Positions 34,462 through 43,232 of a DNA stretch of 64,000 nucleotides are shown here, piece by piece. The notes beneath the pieces were generated by a model. That model worked only from the letters and a program-made list of their open reading frames with translations, made no database searches and had not been told where the DNA came from. The stretch comes from Fibrella aquatilis. Its GTDB lineage: Bacteria > Bacteroidota > Bacteroidia > Cytophagales > Spirosomataceae. Where the stretch lies: positions 32,692-96,691 of the forward strand of contig NZ_JAFMYU010000025.1 of NCBI RefSeq assembly GCF_017353255.1, written 5' to 3'. Within the stretch, counting starts at the first letter, position 1, and every line of letters begins with the position of its first letter. The position numbers were made by a program, and so were the translations under genes.

Positions 34462-36318
34462 ATGACACGACATTTTAAAACCGTAAGCCTCACCCTTCTG
34501 CTGTCTTCGGCGCTGGTGATGAGTTGCAACGACGAATTTGTGAATACCCAGCCGCTGGATCAGGTGGCGGGTACAGCCGTCTGGACCGATGCCTCGCTGG
34601 CCGAAGCGTTCGTCACGGGTATCTACGCCGGCCTGGGGCAGGGCGGTTTCAACGAGCAGCAACTGGCTTCGCTCACCGACGAAACTATCTTTACCCACCC
34701 TGGCCGGGGTATCACCACCATTACAGAGTCACGCTCGAACCCCGCCGATGCGGGTTGGGTCAACGAGACGATCAACTGGAATAATATGTACCTGCGCATC
34801 CGGGCCTGTAACCTGGCCCTGGATAACCTGGCCAAACCGGGTTTCAACAACCCCGCCGCCGTGACCCGGCTCACGGGCGAGATTAAGTTTTTGCGGGCCT
34901 ATTATTACCAGCAGCTGGTGCGGTACTATGGTGGTGTGCCCATCATCGACAAGTCGTATAACCTGGGTGAGGCCGACTACACCCTACCGCGCAACACCAT
35001 GGAGCAATGCATTGCCTTCATCGTGAAAGACTGCGACGACGCGGCAGCGGCCCTCAAGGGGTTGACCATGGCCAAAGGCCGGGCCACCGACGCCGCCGCA
35101 TTGGCGCTGAAGTCGCGGGTGCTGATCTACGCCGCCAGCGATTTATACGATGCCCCCACGGCCAAAGCCAAATCGGCCGCCCACGCTGCCTTTGCCAACC
35201 CCGAACTGCTGGGCTACGTGAGCGGCAGCCGGACCGACCGCTGGCAGAAGGCCAAAGAGGCGGCCAAAGCCGTGCTCGACCTCACCAACTACGGTTCGCA
35301 ACTGAACCTGGCAGCGCCAGTAACACCAACGGTGGGCACAGAGAATTACATGAACATTGCCCTGGCGCGGAATGGCGGCGAAAAAGACCTGATCTTCACG
35401 CGGTCGTTCATCAACAGTAAGCAGGAAGCAGGTGGTCAGCAGGGCCTGTTCAACGGCCCCAACGGGTATCACAACTGGGCGGGCAATACACCCATTTCGT
35501 TGCTGGTCGATGATTACGAGATGATGGACGGCAGCAAGTTTAGCTGGAGCGAACCGGCCAAAGCCACCACGCCCTACGCCAACCGCGACCCTCGTCTGTA
35601 CGGTTCTATCCTCTATGATGGTGCCCCCTGGAAACCCCGCACCGCCGACGTAGCCGCCAAAGATCCGGTCAACCAGATCCAGACGGGACAGTATGAGGTG
35701 ACGGGTGCCAACGGCAAGGTATCCGTAGCCGGTCTGGACACCCGCAAGAGCACCGTAGAAGACTGGAACGGCAGCTACACGGGCTACTACATGCGCAAGT
35801 TTGTTGACCCAAACCCAGCCATTGTCGACCAAAACACGTACCAGCAGATCCCTTGGCCGTTTTTCCGGTATACCGAAGCCGTGTTTAACTACGCCGAAGC
35901 CTGCATTGAACTGGGTCAGGATGCCGAAGCCAAAGCGTGGCTCAACAAGATCCGTTTCCGGGCTGGTATGCCTGCCATCACTGAAACCGGTGCCGCCCTG
36001 CGCGAACGCTATCGCAACGAACGGCGCGTGGAGATGGTGTTTGAAGAGCAGCGTTACCATGATGCCCGCCGCTGGATGATTGCTCCCACCACGCTGGGCC
36101 GCAAAGCCAACACCATCAGCATCACGGGCACACTCAAGCCCGGCAAGTCGGTGTCACTTTACCGCTATGACCCCACCAGCTACGACTACACGTATCGGGT
36201 GGTGGAGATTGACCCCGGCAAGGAAAACCGCGCCTGGCTCGACAAGATGTATTACCTGCCCATCAGCCGCGACGAAATCAACCGCAACGCCAAGCTGATT
36301 CAGAATCCGGGCTATTAG
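34462..36318 (+). CDS. RagB/SusD family nutrient-uptake lipoprotein
   Basis: 618 residues from ATG 34462. Lipobox LVMSC (Cys 22), then FVNTQPLDQVAGTAVWTD, the usual SusD opening; TPR-like helices FLRAYYYQQLVRYYGGVPI; and the C-terminal RNERRVEMVFEEQRYHDARRW, a family hallmark. It ends YYLPISRDEINRN. Surface-exposed lid of the SusC transporter. Operon with SusC. A 76-bp-arm palindrome separates it from the convergent sorbosone-dehydrogenase-like gene. Confidence 0.97.
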   Translation: MTRHFKTVSLTLLLSSALVMSCNDEFVNTQPLDQVAGTAVWTDASLAEAFVTGIYAGLGQGGFNEQQLASLTDETIFTHPGRGITTITESRSNPADAGWVNETINWNNMYLRIRACNLALDNLAKPGFNNPAAVTRLTGEIKFLRAYYYQQLVRYYGGVPIIDKSYNLGEADYTLPRNTMEQCIAFIVKDCDDAAAALKGLTMAKGRATDAAALALKSRVLIYAASDLYDAPTAKAKSAAHAAFANPELLGYVSGSRTDRWQKAKEAAKAVLDLTNYGSQLNLAAPVTPTVGTENYMNIALARNGGEKDLIFTRSFINSKQEAGGQQGLFNGPNGYHNWAGNTPISLLVDDYEMMDGSKFSWSEPAKATTPYANRDPRLYGSILYDGAPWKPRTADVAAKDPVNQIQTGQYEVTGANGKVSVAGLDTRKSTVEDWNGSYTGYYMRKFVDPNPAIVDQNTYQQIPWPFFRYTEAVFNYAEACIELGQDAEAKAWLNKIRFRAGMPAITETGAALRERYRNERRVEMVFEEQRYHDARRWMIAPTTLGRKANTISITGTLKPGKSVSLYRYDPTSYDYTYRVVEIDPGKENRAWLDKMYYLPISRDEINRNAKLIQNPGY

Positions 36319-36322
36319 GAAG

Positions 36323-36536
36323 TTTTCAGTTTAGAGTTTTCAGTTTAAAGGAGTTTAGCGTTTTCAGTTTAGAGTTGGCTTTAGCGTAGCCCCCGCCCTA
36401 AAGGCGGTCCGACGGGTCGGTACCCGCTGGCGCACGATTAGCTTCGCGTTAGCAATACCAGTGCGCCAGCGGGCACCGACCCGTCGGACCGCCTTTAGGG
36501 CGGGGGCTACGCTAAAGCCAACTCTAAACTGAAAAC
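36323..36536. repeat. Giant palindrome with 76-bp arms plus 7-nt words
   Basis: 36360-36435 pairs with 36461-36536, 75 of 76 bases, loop 25 nt. From 36323 run words TTTTCAG, TTTAGAG, TTTTCAG, TTTAAAG, then after a 3-base slip TTTAGCG, TTTTCAG, TTTAGAG, TTGGCTT: period 7. The arm ends immediately before the stop codon of the convergent gene. Confidence 0.97.
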
Positions 36537-37859
36537 TCATTTCCCCGCCACGCGCCAGATGCGGTTGCCGGAATCGTCGGCGACGAGGAGTGAGCCATCG
36601 GGGAGCATGGTGGTGCCAACGGGGCGTCCGTAGACGTCGTTATCGCCGGTTTTGGCAGTGAAGCCCGTTAGGAAATCTTCGGGTTTGCCGGGCTTACCGT
36701 TAGCAAACGGCACAAAAACTACCTTATAACCAGCCAGTTGCGACCGGTTCCACGAGCCGTGCTGGCCAACGAATGCGCCGCTGCGGTAGCGTTCCGGGAA
36801 ACCCTTGCCGCCCGTCTTTGGGTCATAAAAAGCCAGGCCCAATGAGGCCGTGTGTGCGCCCAACGGCACGTCGGGAATGATGGCCTTCTGCACCGACGAT
36901 GGGCTTTCGCCGGCCCGGCGCGGGTCTTCGTTTTGGCCATAGTAGCTATAAGGCCAGCCATAAAAACCACCTTCTTTCACGCTCGTCAGGTAGTCGGGCA
37001 CGAGGCCGTCGCCGAGTTCATCGCGCTCATTCACAGCCGTATACAGGGTTTGTGTACCGGGCATCCAGGCCATGCCTACGGGGTTGCGCAGGCCACTGGC
37101 GTAGACGCGTTCGCCCGTACCGTCGGGGTTGATCTCCAGAATGTTAGCCCGGCGTTTTTCGTGCTCAATACCATGTTCGGCCACGTTGCTCCCTGACCCT
37201 ACCGAGATATAAATTTTCTTGCCGTCGGGGCCGGCCAGCAGGTTGCGGGTCCAGTGGTTGTTATAGCCACCGGCGGGTAGTTTCAGGATCGTGTCGGCGG
37301 GGGCACTCAGTTTGGTGTCGCCGGTTTTGTACGGGAATCGCAGCAGCGCATCGGTGTCGCCCACGTAGAAGTAGTTGCCCAACACGAGCATACCAAAGGG
37401 CTGATTCAGTTTACCAACCAGCACCGTGCGCAGGTCGGGTTTGCCGTCGTGGTTGGTGTCACGCAGGAGTGTGATGCGGTTGGCGCTGGCATCGAACCGT
37501 TGCGAACCTGCCTGCCCCGTTATTGATGACACCGCTTTTTTCACCCCTTTCTGCTCCGTGTTCGATTCGGCAACCAGCACGTCACCGTTAGGGGCCACGT
37601 AGGCCCAGCGCGGGTTGACCAGGTCGCGGGCGTATTCGGTCACCACAAACCCCGCGGGGGCCGTGGGCACCTGCCCATCTGGCCAGCCCACCACCTTGCT
37701 AAATGCCACCGCCGACTTTGTGCTGTAGGGCGCGGGCAGTTCCAGCGGCCCAATAGCGGTCTGCACCGTAACGGGATGGTCGTTGGCCGATTTTTTCTTC
37801 GAGCAGCCCAGCAACGAAAGGCCACTAAGCGCGATCAGGCCTATTTTCAGTATGTTCAT
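36537..37859 (-). CDS. Sorbosone dehydrogenase-like (PQQ-type beta-propeller) lipoprotein
   Basis: 440 residues. Lipobox LSLLGC (Cys 19). The beta-propeller has RWAYVAPNGDVLVAES, RILEINPDGTGERVYASGLRNPVGM in part, VNERDELGDGLVPDYLT, and HGSWNRSQLAGYKVVFV, typical of glucose/sorbosone dehydrogenases that use PQQ. Substrate not predictable. Probably periplasmic or on the outer membrane. Convergent with SusD and separated by the giant palindrome; not obviously part of the Sus operon. Confidence 0.9.
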   Translation of the reverse strand: MNILKIGLIALSGLSLLGCSKKKSANDHPVTVQTAIGPLELPAPYSTKSAVAFSKVVGWPDGQVPTAPAGFVVTEYARDLVNPRWAYVAPNGDVLVAESNTEQKGVKKAVSSITGQAGSQRFDASANRITLLRDTNHDGKPDLRTVLVGKLNQPFGMLVLGNYFYVGDTDALLRFPYKTGDTKLSAPADTILKLPAGGYNNHWTRNLLAGPDGKKIYISVGSGSNVAEHGIEHEKRRANILEINPDGTGERVYASGLRNPVGMAWMPGTQTLYTAVNERDELGDGLVPDYLTSVKEGGFYGWPYSYYGQNEDPRRAGESPSSVQKAIIPDVPLGAHTASLGLAFYDPKTGGKGFPERYRSGAFVGQHGSWNRSQLAGYKVVFVPFANGKPGKPEDFLTGFTAKTGDNDVYGRPVGTTMLPDGSLLVADDSGNRIWRVAGK

Positions 37860-37961
37860 GTGTATTGTGTTTACTGTCTGCTATAAAACGCGCGGCAACG
37901 TTTTTGGTTAATATGGATTGAGCGTAGTGATTACTGTGCGTATCGCCCTGCTACAAACATT

Positions 37962-37978
37962 TGACCGCCACGCGGTCA
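37962..37978. promoter_or_regulatory. Small palindrome upstream of the ATPase/TOPRIM pair
   Basis: TGACCGC-CAC-GCGGTCA, 7-bp perfect half-sites, 55 bp before the ATPase start. It could be an operator or a short hairpin. Confidence 0.4.
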
Positions 37979-38032
37979 GTCAGGTGGTTAAAAAAACCGT
38001 AGTATTGCGCCAAAACCGACTACCTGCTGATT

Positions 38033-39139
38033 ATGCTTAAGCGCGTTTCGATCCAGAATTTCAAGAGCCTCAAAGACGTTACGCTCGACCTCCAGAAAGT
38101 CAATCTCCTCATCGGCCCCAACAACTCCGGCAAGACGAATTTTTTAAAGGCGCTGGAGTTTTTTAATAAAAATGTCCTACAAAATTCCTCAATCTCTCTA
38201 GAGCAGATACTGAATGATAGTTTTATGCGCTCTTCAAGTTATGTCTCTTTAGAGCTAACATACCGTCGACATGAAGAACACATTCTTTTTGGGCGTCGAA
38301 TATCTTTTCAAAACAAACATGAGAGTCCGTCATATCAACTTATAACGAAAGATGCGATAGAAATTAGCAGAGACAATAATGGATATCCAGATGTTGATTA
38401 TTTAAGAGATCAGTATGATAATTTTACTATTTACAGACCAGATCCAAATAAAATTGTTTATCCTGGTATAGTAGGCAATGGTGAAGAAGTAGTTAAAGCA
38501 GATGCTTCAAACATCGTAGGGTTTTTAGATTTAATGTTAGGCAAATATCGTAGAAACGTATTTGTTCGTATAGAATCAGACATAAATATTTGCATTCCAG
38601 AGTTTAACGAAATTAAAATAGAAGATGTATTTGATGTTACAGAAGAAACTAGAAGGTTGTTTGGTGATAGGTCATTTAAACGAATTGGCTTGGCTAATAT
38701 TGAAAGAGATATAACTTATTGGGCAGATGAACTCTCAGAAGGCACACTGTATTTTCTTGCCCTGCTCTGCATCATCAATCAACCCAACCCACCTAAACTA
38801 CTTTTACTTGAAGAGCCTGAAAAGGGCATTCACCCACGCCGGATTTGGGAGGTAATGAAGTTTATTTTCCAACTTGCTGAAGAAAAAGACATTCAGGTTA
38901 TCCTAACAACGCACAATGAGCACGTTGTCAACGCATTTGCATCGATGCCTGAAGCTGTTTTTGTGTTCGACAAAGATCTTGAAGGAGCTACTTTCGTGCA
39001 AAATCTTCAACGTGATATTATTGAACCATCTCATAAAAAGAGTGAAGAATTAGGATTAGACAAAATTGACTTTACTTCGAATTTAGGCGAATCCTGGATG
39101 TATGGATTGATTGGCGGCGTGCCTTCAGATGAATTATGA
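38033..39139 (+). CDS. AAA15/21-type ATPase of putative defence pair
   Basis: 368 residues. The start MLKRVSIQNFKSLKDVTLDL, Walker A GPNNSGKT (28-35), Walker B LLLLEEPEKGIHP (about 257-269) and VILTTHNEHVVNAF give an OLD/RecF-like ABC ATPase. After the Walker A region the DNA becomes clearly AT-rich, unlike the flanks. The next gene overlaps by ATGA and encodes a TOPRIM-like protein, so this is the split-OLD layout, reminiscent of PARIS (ATPase plus DUF4435) but with a different partner. Likely anti-phage or anti-plasmid; no known system name can be given. Confidence 0.8.
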   Translation: MLKRVSIQNFKSLKDVTLDLQKVNLLIGPNNSGKTNFLKALEFFNKNVLQNSSISLEQILNDSFMRSSSYVSLELTYRRHEEHILFGRRISFQNKHESPSYQLITKDAIEISRDNNGYPDVDYLRDQYDNFTIYRPDPNKIVYPGIVGNGEEVVKADASNIVGFLDLMLGKYRRNVFVRIESDINICIPEFNEIKIEDVFDVTEETRRLFGDRSFKRIGLANIERDITYWADELSEGTLYFLALLCIINQPNPPKLLLLEEPEKGIHPRRIWEVMKFIFQLAEEKDIQVILTTHNEHVVNAFASMPEAVFVFDKDLEGATFVQNLQRDIIEPSHKKSEELGLDKIDFTSNLGESWMYGLIGGVPSDEL

Positions 39140-39756
39140 AACGACCTACTCGTTTAGACTACACACTTGTTGCAGAAGGCTATGCTGAATACACCTTCAT
39201 TCCAATTTATCTGAGAATAATGGCAGAGCGGCAAGGTATCCAACTTGTTAGAAGCAAACTCGGCTTTAAAGGAGGCGATGCTGGCAAAACCAGAGTTCTA
39301 AAAGAAGTATCCAGTATTTTTACATCAGCTTTAACAAGTGGAAATCAATTACTCATCGCTGGTGTTGATTTGGATACTGCCGATCATGACAAAAACCAAC
39401 CTAAGCACGAAGAGCAATGCCGCACACTAATCAATTCATTTGGTAAAACAATTAATGGAAAAGCAGCTATTTTACATTTTGTTCCAGTTCAAGCTATTGA
39501 GCAATGGATTGCTTATCAAGCGTACAGAGCAATAAGATCTGATCAATATTCAGCGAATAGTTTAGAAAGAATCTCGCAAAAAGAACTTAAGAAACTGCTC
39601 TATAAAGGCAGAAGCGACGGCGCGGCAATGGAGCTTATTGCTGAAAAAATTGCTCTGGTTGCCGATTATGATGAGTTAGCTAATCAGTCGCGTAGTTTCG
39701 AGCATTTTCATAATCAGGTGAGGTCATTTCTGGAGACATTTGCTGCCTCAAACTAG
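39136..39756 (+). CDS. DUF4276-like, TOPRIM-type partner of ATPase
   Basis: 206 residues. Near the N-terminus LVAEGYAEYTFIP supplies the E-G-x-x-E of a TOPRIM-like site (Glu14, Glu18), and GVDLDTADHD (76-85) supplies the acidic D-x-D. AIEQWIAYQA (about 119) resembles the conserved E-x-W block of DUF4276. It could be the nuclease or effector of the pair. AT-rich. It overlaps the ATPase stop by 4 bp, so the two are made together. Assignment to DUF4276 is by motif, not by search. Confidence 0.65.
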   Translation: MKRPTRLDYTLVAEGYAEYTFIPIYLRIMAERQGIQLVRSKLGFKGGDAGKTRVLKEVSSIFTSALTSGNQLLIAGVDLDTADHDKNQPKHEEQCRTLINSFGKTINGKAAILHFVPVQAIEQWIAYQAYRAIRSDQYSANSLERISQKELKKLLYKGRSDGAAMELIAEKIALVADYDELANQSRSFEHFHNQVRSFLETFAASN

Positions 39757-39903
39757 CAATAGATAGGCTGGGTATAGGATGGGCTGATGAGTAGCCTGCA
39801 ATTTACTGGTGAGTTATACGCAACCTATGCGGGTAGCTGTCCGTACTGGCGTTGATCCCGGAAAACGTGTCGTTTTCCAAACCTTCTCTAACCAGTCACG
39901 ACC

Positions 39904-40617
39904 ATGAAAACATTGACCCTGCTCAGCGCAGCCACAGCCCTGCTGCTGCTCAACGGCTGTAGCACCACCGACGTAGCACCCCCCGCCCAATATGGCACCA
40001 TCGGCGACAAAGTATGGAACGACGCCAACGCTAACGGACAGCAGGACGCGGGCGAGGCACCTATTGCGGGCGTGAAAGTAGTGCTCTACGATGGGGCTGG
40101 CAGCCTTAAGCTCGACAGTACCACTACCAGTTCGGCGGGGGCATATCTGTATGACAAACTCATCGCTGGCAACTATAAGCTGCGGTTTGTGGCTCCGGCG
40201 GGCATGGTGTCTACGCTGACGGGTACGGGCAGTGGCCTTACCAACAGCGATGCCGACAAGCTGGGCTGGACCCGCACCGTCACCATCGACGTATCGAAAA
40301 ATCTGACCGACACCCTGCACGTGAATACGGCGCTGGATGCGGGCTTCCGGCCACAAACCAGCTATGCCAAAGACGTGAATCCCATTCTGGTGGCCAACTG
40401 CGCTTTTTGCCATTCCGAAACCAGTGGTGCTGCCTTTGCAGCGCGGGTGAAGCATGTAAATAACTACGCCAACGCTAAGGGTATTGGTGCCGCTATTCTG
40501 GACCGCGTGAGCCGGGCGCAGGGGGCGGCGGGCATGATGCCCCGGAATGGCACCCGCCTGTCGGAAGACAAAATCGCCGTGATCAGGCGATGGGTTGAAG
40601 ACGGCCTGGGTGAATAA
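39904..40617 (+). CDS. Lipoprotein: SdrD-B-like domain fused to c-type cytochrome
   Basis: 237 residues. Lipobox LLNGC (Cys 19), then an SdrD B-like beta domain (GTIGDKVWNDANANGQQDAG with calcium-type acidic repeat, about 30-155), then a mono-heme domain with VNPILVANCAFCH (heme Cys-x-x-Cys-His) and GMMPRNGTRLSE, which offers the axial Met. A cell-surface Ca-binding Ig-like stalk carrying a heme is an uncommon fusion. Followed by a terminator. Monocistronic. Confidence 0.85.
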   Translation: MKTLTLLSAATALLLLNGCSTTDVAPPAQYGTIGDKVWNDANANGQQDAGEAPIAGVKVVLYDGAGSLKLDSTTTSSAGAYLYDKLIAGNYKLRFVAPAGMVSTLTGTGSGLTNSDADKLGWTRTVTIDVSKNLTDTLHVNTALDAGFRPQTSYAKDVNPILVANCAFCHSETSGAAFAARVKHVNNYANAKGIGAAILDRVSRAQGAAGMMPRNGTRLSEDKIAVIRRWVEDGLGE

Positions 40618-40642
40618 GAAACGATAAAGGAGTTAGTAGTTA

Positions 40643-40675
40643 AAAAGCCCCCAACAGCCATTGGGGGCTTTCTTT
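40643..40675 (+). terminator. Rho-independent terminator after SdrD-cytochrome gene
   Basis: AAAGCCCCCAA pairs with TTGGGGGCTTT, six-base loop, then CTTTAT. Confidence 0.9.
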
Positions 40676-40903
40676 ATACCCCTAACCTATAGTTATAAAT
40701 TACATTACATATGTCCATAAAATACTCGGAAAGTACTCAACCTCATTGAAGTAGTAGACTTTGTCATAGTCTCCTCAGCAAGTATACTTACCCCTCAGTA
40801 AATAGTATTGGTTAAGCCATTTCCCTGTCCGAATATTAGGCCAAAACCTGGTGTTTTCTCAGATTGTCAGGGTGCCTTTTATCTACCATCAACCCCAACA
40901 GGT

Positions 40904-41455
40904 ATGCAGAGACGTGTATTTATCACCAAAACGCTGTCGGCTTTTTTGCTTCCCCTGGTGCCGGGCGCGGTATTGGGCGCAGCTACGTCCGTAACAAGCC
41001 CAACTGCTTCAGCGCAGGCCGCTCAATTGCAGCAGCTCGTGGCGCAACTCGGTGCGCTCGAGCAACTTCAGTGCTACTATAGCTACAGCCCTGGCTATAC
41101 CTCTCTTGCTGATCTGGCCAACCTGATTCGGCACGACTTCGCCCGGCTGGCGGCGGCGGCCAGTACCACCGCAGCAGGGCAGGCACTGCAAGCCAACCTG
41201 GCTACCGACGCGCTCTTTGCCAACGCCTCGGCAGATCCGTTCGGGTCGTTTGGGCACAGCTTCCAGTTGGGCGGGGTGGCCGTACATTGCCAGGTGCTGG
41301 CCCGCATAAACATGCCCGACGCGCCACCCCGCCGCCGTAACCAACTGCTGGGTACGTTGGGCGTGGTGGCTTGCACCAACGACACCATCACCCACCTCAA
41401 TCTCGCAGGCGAGGTGCTGCACCAGTCCGCTTTCACCACCCACCAATCTGCCTAA
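40904..41455 (+). CDS. Small exported protein of unknown function heading the collar cluster
   Basis: 183 residues from ATG 40904. MQRRVFITKTLSAFLLPLVPG has RR and a hydrophobic stretch resembling a twin-arginine signal, though not the full consensus. The mature part is alanine- and leucine-rich, helical, with YYSYSPGYTSLADLANLIRHD. No family recognised. The stop is only 3 bp before the first collar gene, so it is probably co-expressed and may be a chaperone or surface partner (inference). Confidence 0.65.
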   Translation: MQRRVFITKTLSAFLLPLVPGAVLGAATSVTSPTASAQAAQLQQLVAQLGALEQLQCYYSYSPGYTSLADLANLIRHDFARLAAAASTTAAGQALQANLATDALFANASADPFGSFGHSFQLGGVAVHCQVLARINMPDAPPRRRNQLLGTLGVVACTNDTITHLNLAGEVLHQSAFTTHQSA

Positions 41456-41458
41456 ATC

Positions 41459-42028
41459 ATGGAAAATACGTTCACAGGAGCCACTCCCTACGTAGGCGAA
41501 ATCAGGCTCGTGGGCCTCAACTTCGCCATCAACGGCTGGGCCATCTGCAACGGTCAACTGCTGTCTATTTCCGAAAACGAAGTCCTGTTTAATCTCATCG
41601 GCACCACCTACGGCGGCGATGGGCAAAGCACCTTCGGTGTCCCCGATTTGCGGGGGCGTGTGCCTATCCATATGGGGCAAGGTCCGGGTTTACCCAACTA
41701 TACGATCGGCCAGGCAGCGGGTTCGTTTGAGCAGACGCTTACGGTACAGCACTTACCCGCCCACACCCACCCCTACACCTACCAACCGCTGGCGCAGTTG
41801 GGGGCTGGCACCGCCACCAACCCCGAAAATGGCTTCTTCGCGGCGGGTGCAGGGCGGGGGGGGCAGTTCTATCAACCCCTTGCCAACGCTAATACGCAGA
41901 TGGCCAACGTAACAACACTGGCGCAGACGTCAAGTGCGGGCGGCAATCAGCCGATTCAAATTGCGCAGCCTTACCTGGTCTTGAACTACGTCATCTCGCT
42001 CTTCGGTATTTACCCAACCCCAAACTAG
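41459..42028 (+). CDS. Phage tail-collar domain protein (MdpB-like), copy 1
   Basis: 189 residues. YVGEIRLVGLNFAINGWAIC, NGQLLSISENEVLFNLIGTTYGG (in part) and FGVPDLRGRVPIHMGQGPG are the tail-collar domain (PF07484 type) signature; LPAHTHPYTY is the His-rich loop. It ends QPYLVLNYVISLFGIYP. No signal peptide. One of three tandem paralogues, as in the microcystin-related MdpB group. No other phage structural gene is nearby, so a non-phage role is likely. Confidence 0.9.
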   Translation: MENTFTGATPYVGEIRLVGLNFAINGWAICNGQLLSISENEVLFNLIGTTYGGDGQSTFGVPDLRGRVPIHMGQGPGLPNYTIGQAAGSFEQTLTVQHLPAHTHPYTYQPLAQLGAGTATNPENGFFAAGAGRGGQFYQPLANANTQMANVTTLAQTSSAGGNQPIQIAQPYLVLNYVISLFGIYPTPN

Positions 42029-42040
42029 CCCTGCACTTTT

Positions 42041-42574
42041 ATGGAACCTTTTGTCAGCGAAATAGGCCTGTTTGGCTTCAACTTCGCGCCCAGAGGCTGG
42101 GCCACCTGCGCCGGGCAACTGCTGCCCATTTCGCAAAATACGGCGCTGTTCTCGCTGTTGGGTACGTACTACGGTGGCGACGGCAGATCAACGTTTGGGC
42201 TGCCCGATTTACAGGGGCGCGTACCCATCGGGTTTGGGCAGGGGCCGGGCCTCCCCGACTTCTCTCTTGGTGAAACGGGGGGAGTGGAAACCATCACGCT
42301 GCTCGGGTCAGAGATGCCTGCCCACACGCACGGCGGCGGGCCTACGCTCACACAAGCCGCCTCGACCACCAACGCCTCGACCGGCGACCCTACCGGGGCC
42401 GTACCGGCAGCAGCAGCGGCCAACCGCTACGCCACGACCACCGACGCGCTCATGGCGCAATATCCGCTGACGCTGTCGCCAACGGGCGGGGGCCAACCCA
42501 TCAGCGTGATGCAGCCGTACCTGACTATTAACTATTGTATCGCCACGCAGGGTATTTTCCCACCCCGCGGTTAA
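42041..42574 (+). CDS. Phage tail-collar domain protein (MdpB-like), copy 2
   Basis: 177 residues, starting MEPFVSEIGLFGFNFAPRGW with the collar signature (CAGQLLPISQNTALFSLLG, FGLPDLQGRVPIGFGQGPG) and MPAHTHGGG. The C-terminus is ISVMQPYLTINYCIATQGIF. 12 bp after copy 1, same strand. Diverged from the other two mainly in the Thr/Ala-rich central loop. Confidence 0.9.
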   Translation: MEPFVSEIGLFGFNFAPRGWATCAGQLLPISQNTALFSLLGTYYGGDGRSTFGLPDLQGRVPIGFGQGPGLPDFSLGETGGVETITLLGSEMPAHTHGGGPTLTQAASTTNASTGDPTGAVPAAAAANRYATTTDALMAQYPLTLSPTGGGQPISVMQPYLTINYCIATQGIFPPRG

Positions 42575-42589
42575 CCCCACTTATAACTT

Positions 42590-43120
42590 ATGGCGACTCT
42601 ATTTGGAGAAACCCCTTTGATGGGCGAAATGATGTGGTTTTCGTTCAACTACGCCCCCAAAGGCTGGGCGCAGTGCAACGGGCAGCTATTACCCATCAAC
42701 CAGAATCAGGCCCTGTTCGCGCTGTTGGGCACAACCTATGGCGGCAACGGCACCACCAACTTCGCCCTGCCCGACCTGCGCGGACGGGCAGCCATGGGCG
42801 TAGGCAACGGACACACCCAGGGCGAACGGGCGGGGTCTGCCACACAGGCGCTATCGGCGCAGCAGATACCGCCACACACGCATCAGCTCACGTTCAAACC
42901 ACCAGCCAACAAAACCGCCGCCAACAGCAACAGCCCAACGGGCAACTACCCCGCCCCCGGTGGCAGCTACGGCACCAGTGGCAATACCAATATGGGTGTC
43001 ACCGCAACCAATACCCAAACCGCCGTTGCCGGCGGTAGCCAACCGTTTTCGGTCATGCAACCCTACCTCGTCCTGAATTGCTGCATGGCGTTGTCGGGCG
43101 CCTTTCCAAGTAGAACCTAA
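42590..43120 (+). CDS. Phage tail-collar domain protein (MdpB-like), copy 3
   Basis: 176 residues: MGEMMWFSFNYAPKGWAQC, NGQLLPINQNQALFALLG, FALPDLRGRAAMGVG, IPPHTHQL and SVMQPYLVLNCCMALSGAFP. 15 bp after copy 2, so the three form one operon. The following palindrome probably marks the end of that transcript. Confidence 0.9.
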   Translation: MATLFGETPLMGEMMWFSFNYAPKGWAQCNGQLLPINQNQALFALLGTTYGGNGTTNFALPDLRGRAAMGVGNGHTQGERAGSATQALSAQQIPPHTHQLTFKPPANKTAANSNSPTGNYPAPGGSYGTSGNTNMGVTATNTQTAVAGGSQPFSVMQPYLVLNCCMALSGAFPSRT

Positions 43121-43124
43121 AAAA

Positions 43125-43218
43125 AGTCATTAGTCATTACGCTTCGCTGTCATTCGGTGGTCATTCATAGCAAAGACAATGAATGACCATTGAATGACAG
43201 CGAAGCGTAATGACCAAT
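43125..43218. repeat. Inverted repeat with GTCATT words after collar genes
   Basis: 43129-43168 pairs with 43179-43218, 37 of 40 bases, 10-nt loop. AGTCATT is doubled at 43125-43138 and GTCATTC recurs. It lies between the collar operon and the binding-protein gene. Confidence 0.92.
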
Positions 43219-43232
43219 GCCCCCTTCCTTCC

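Noticed and set aside
36323..36536. Insertion sequence ends or a miniature transposon
   Set aside because: No transposase, no recognisable target duplication, and arms join almost directly with a 25-nt loop.
41459..43120. Prophage remnant suggested by three tail-collar genes
   Set aside because: No integrase, capsid, terminase, sheath or lysis genes nearby, and the neighbours are host-type secreted proteins; MdpB-like triplets occur outside phages.
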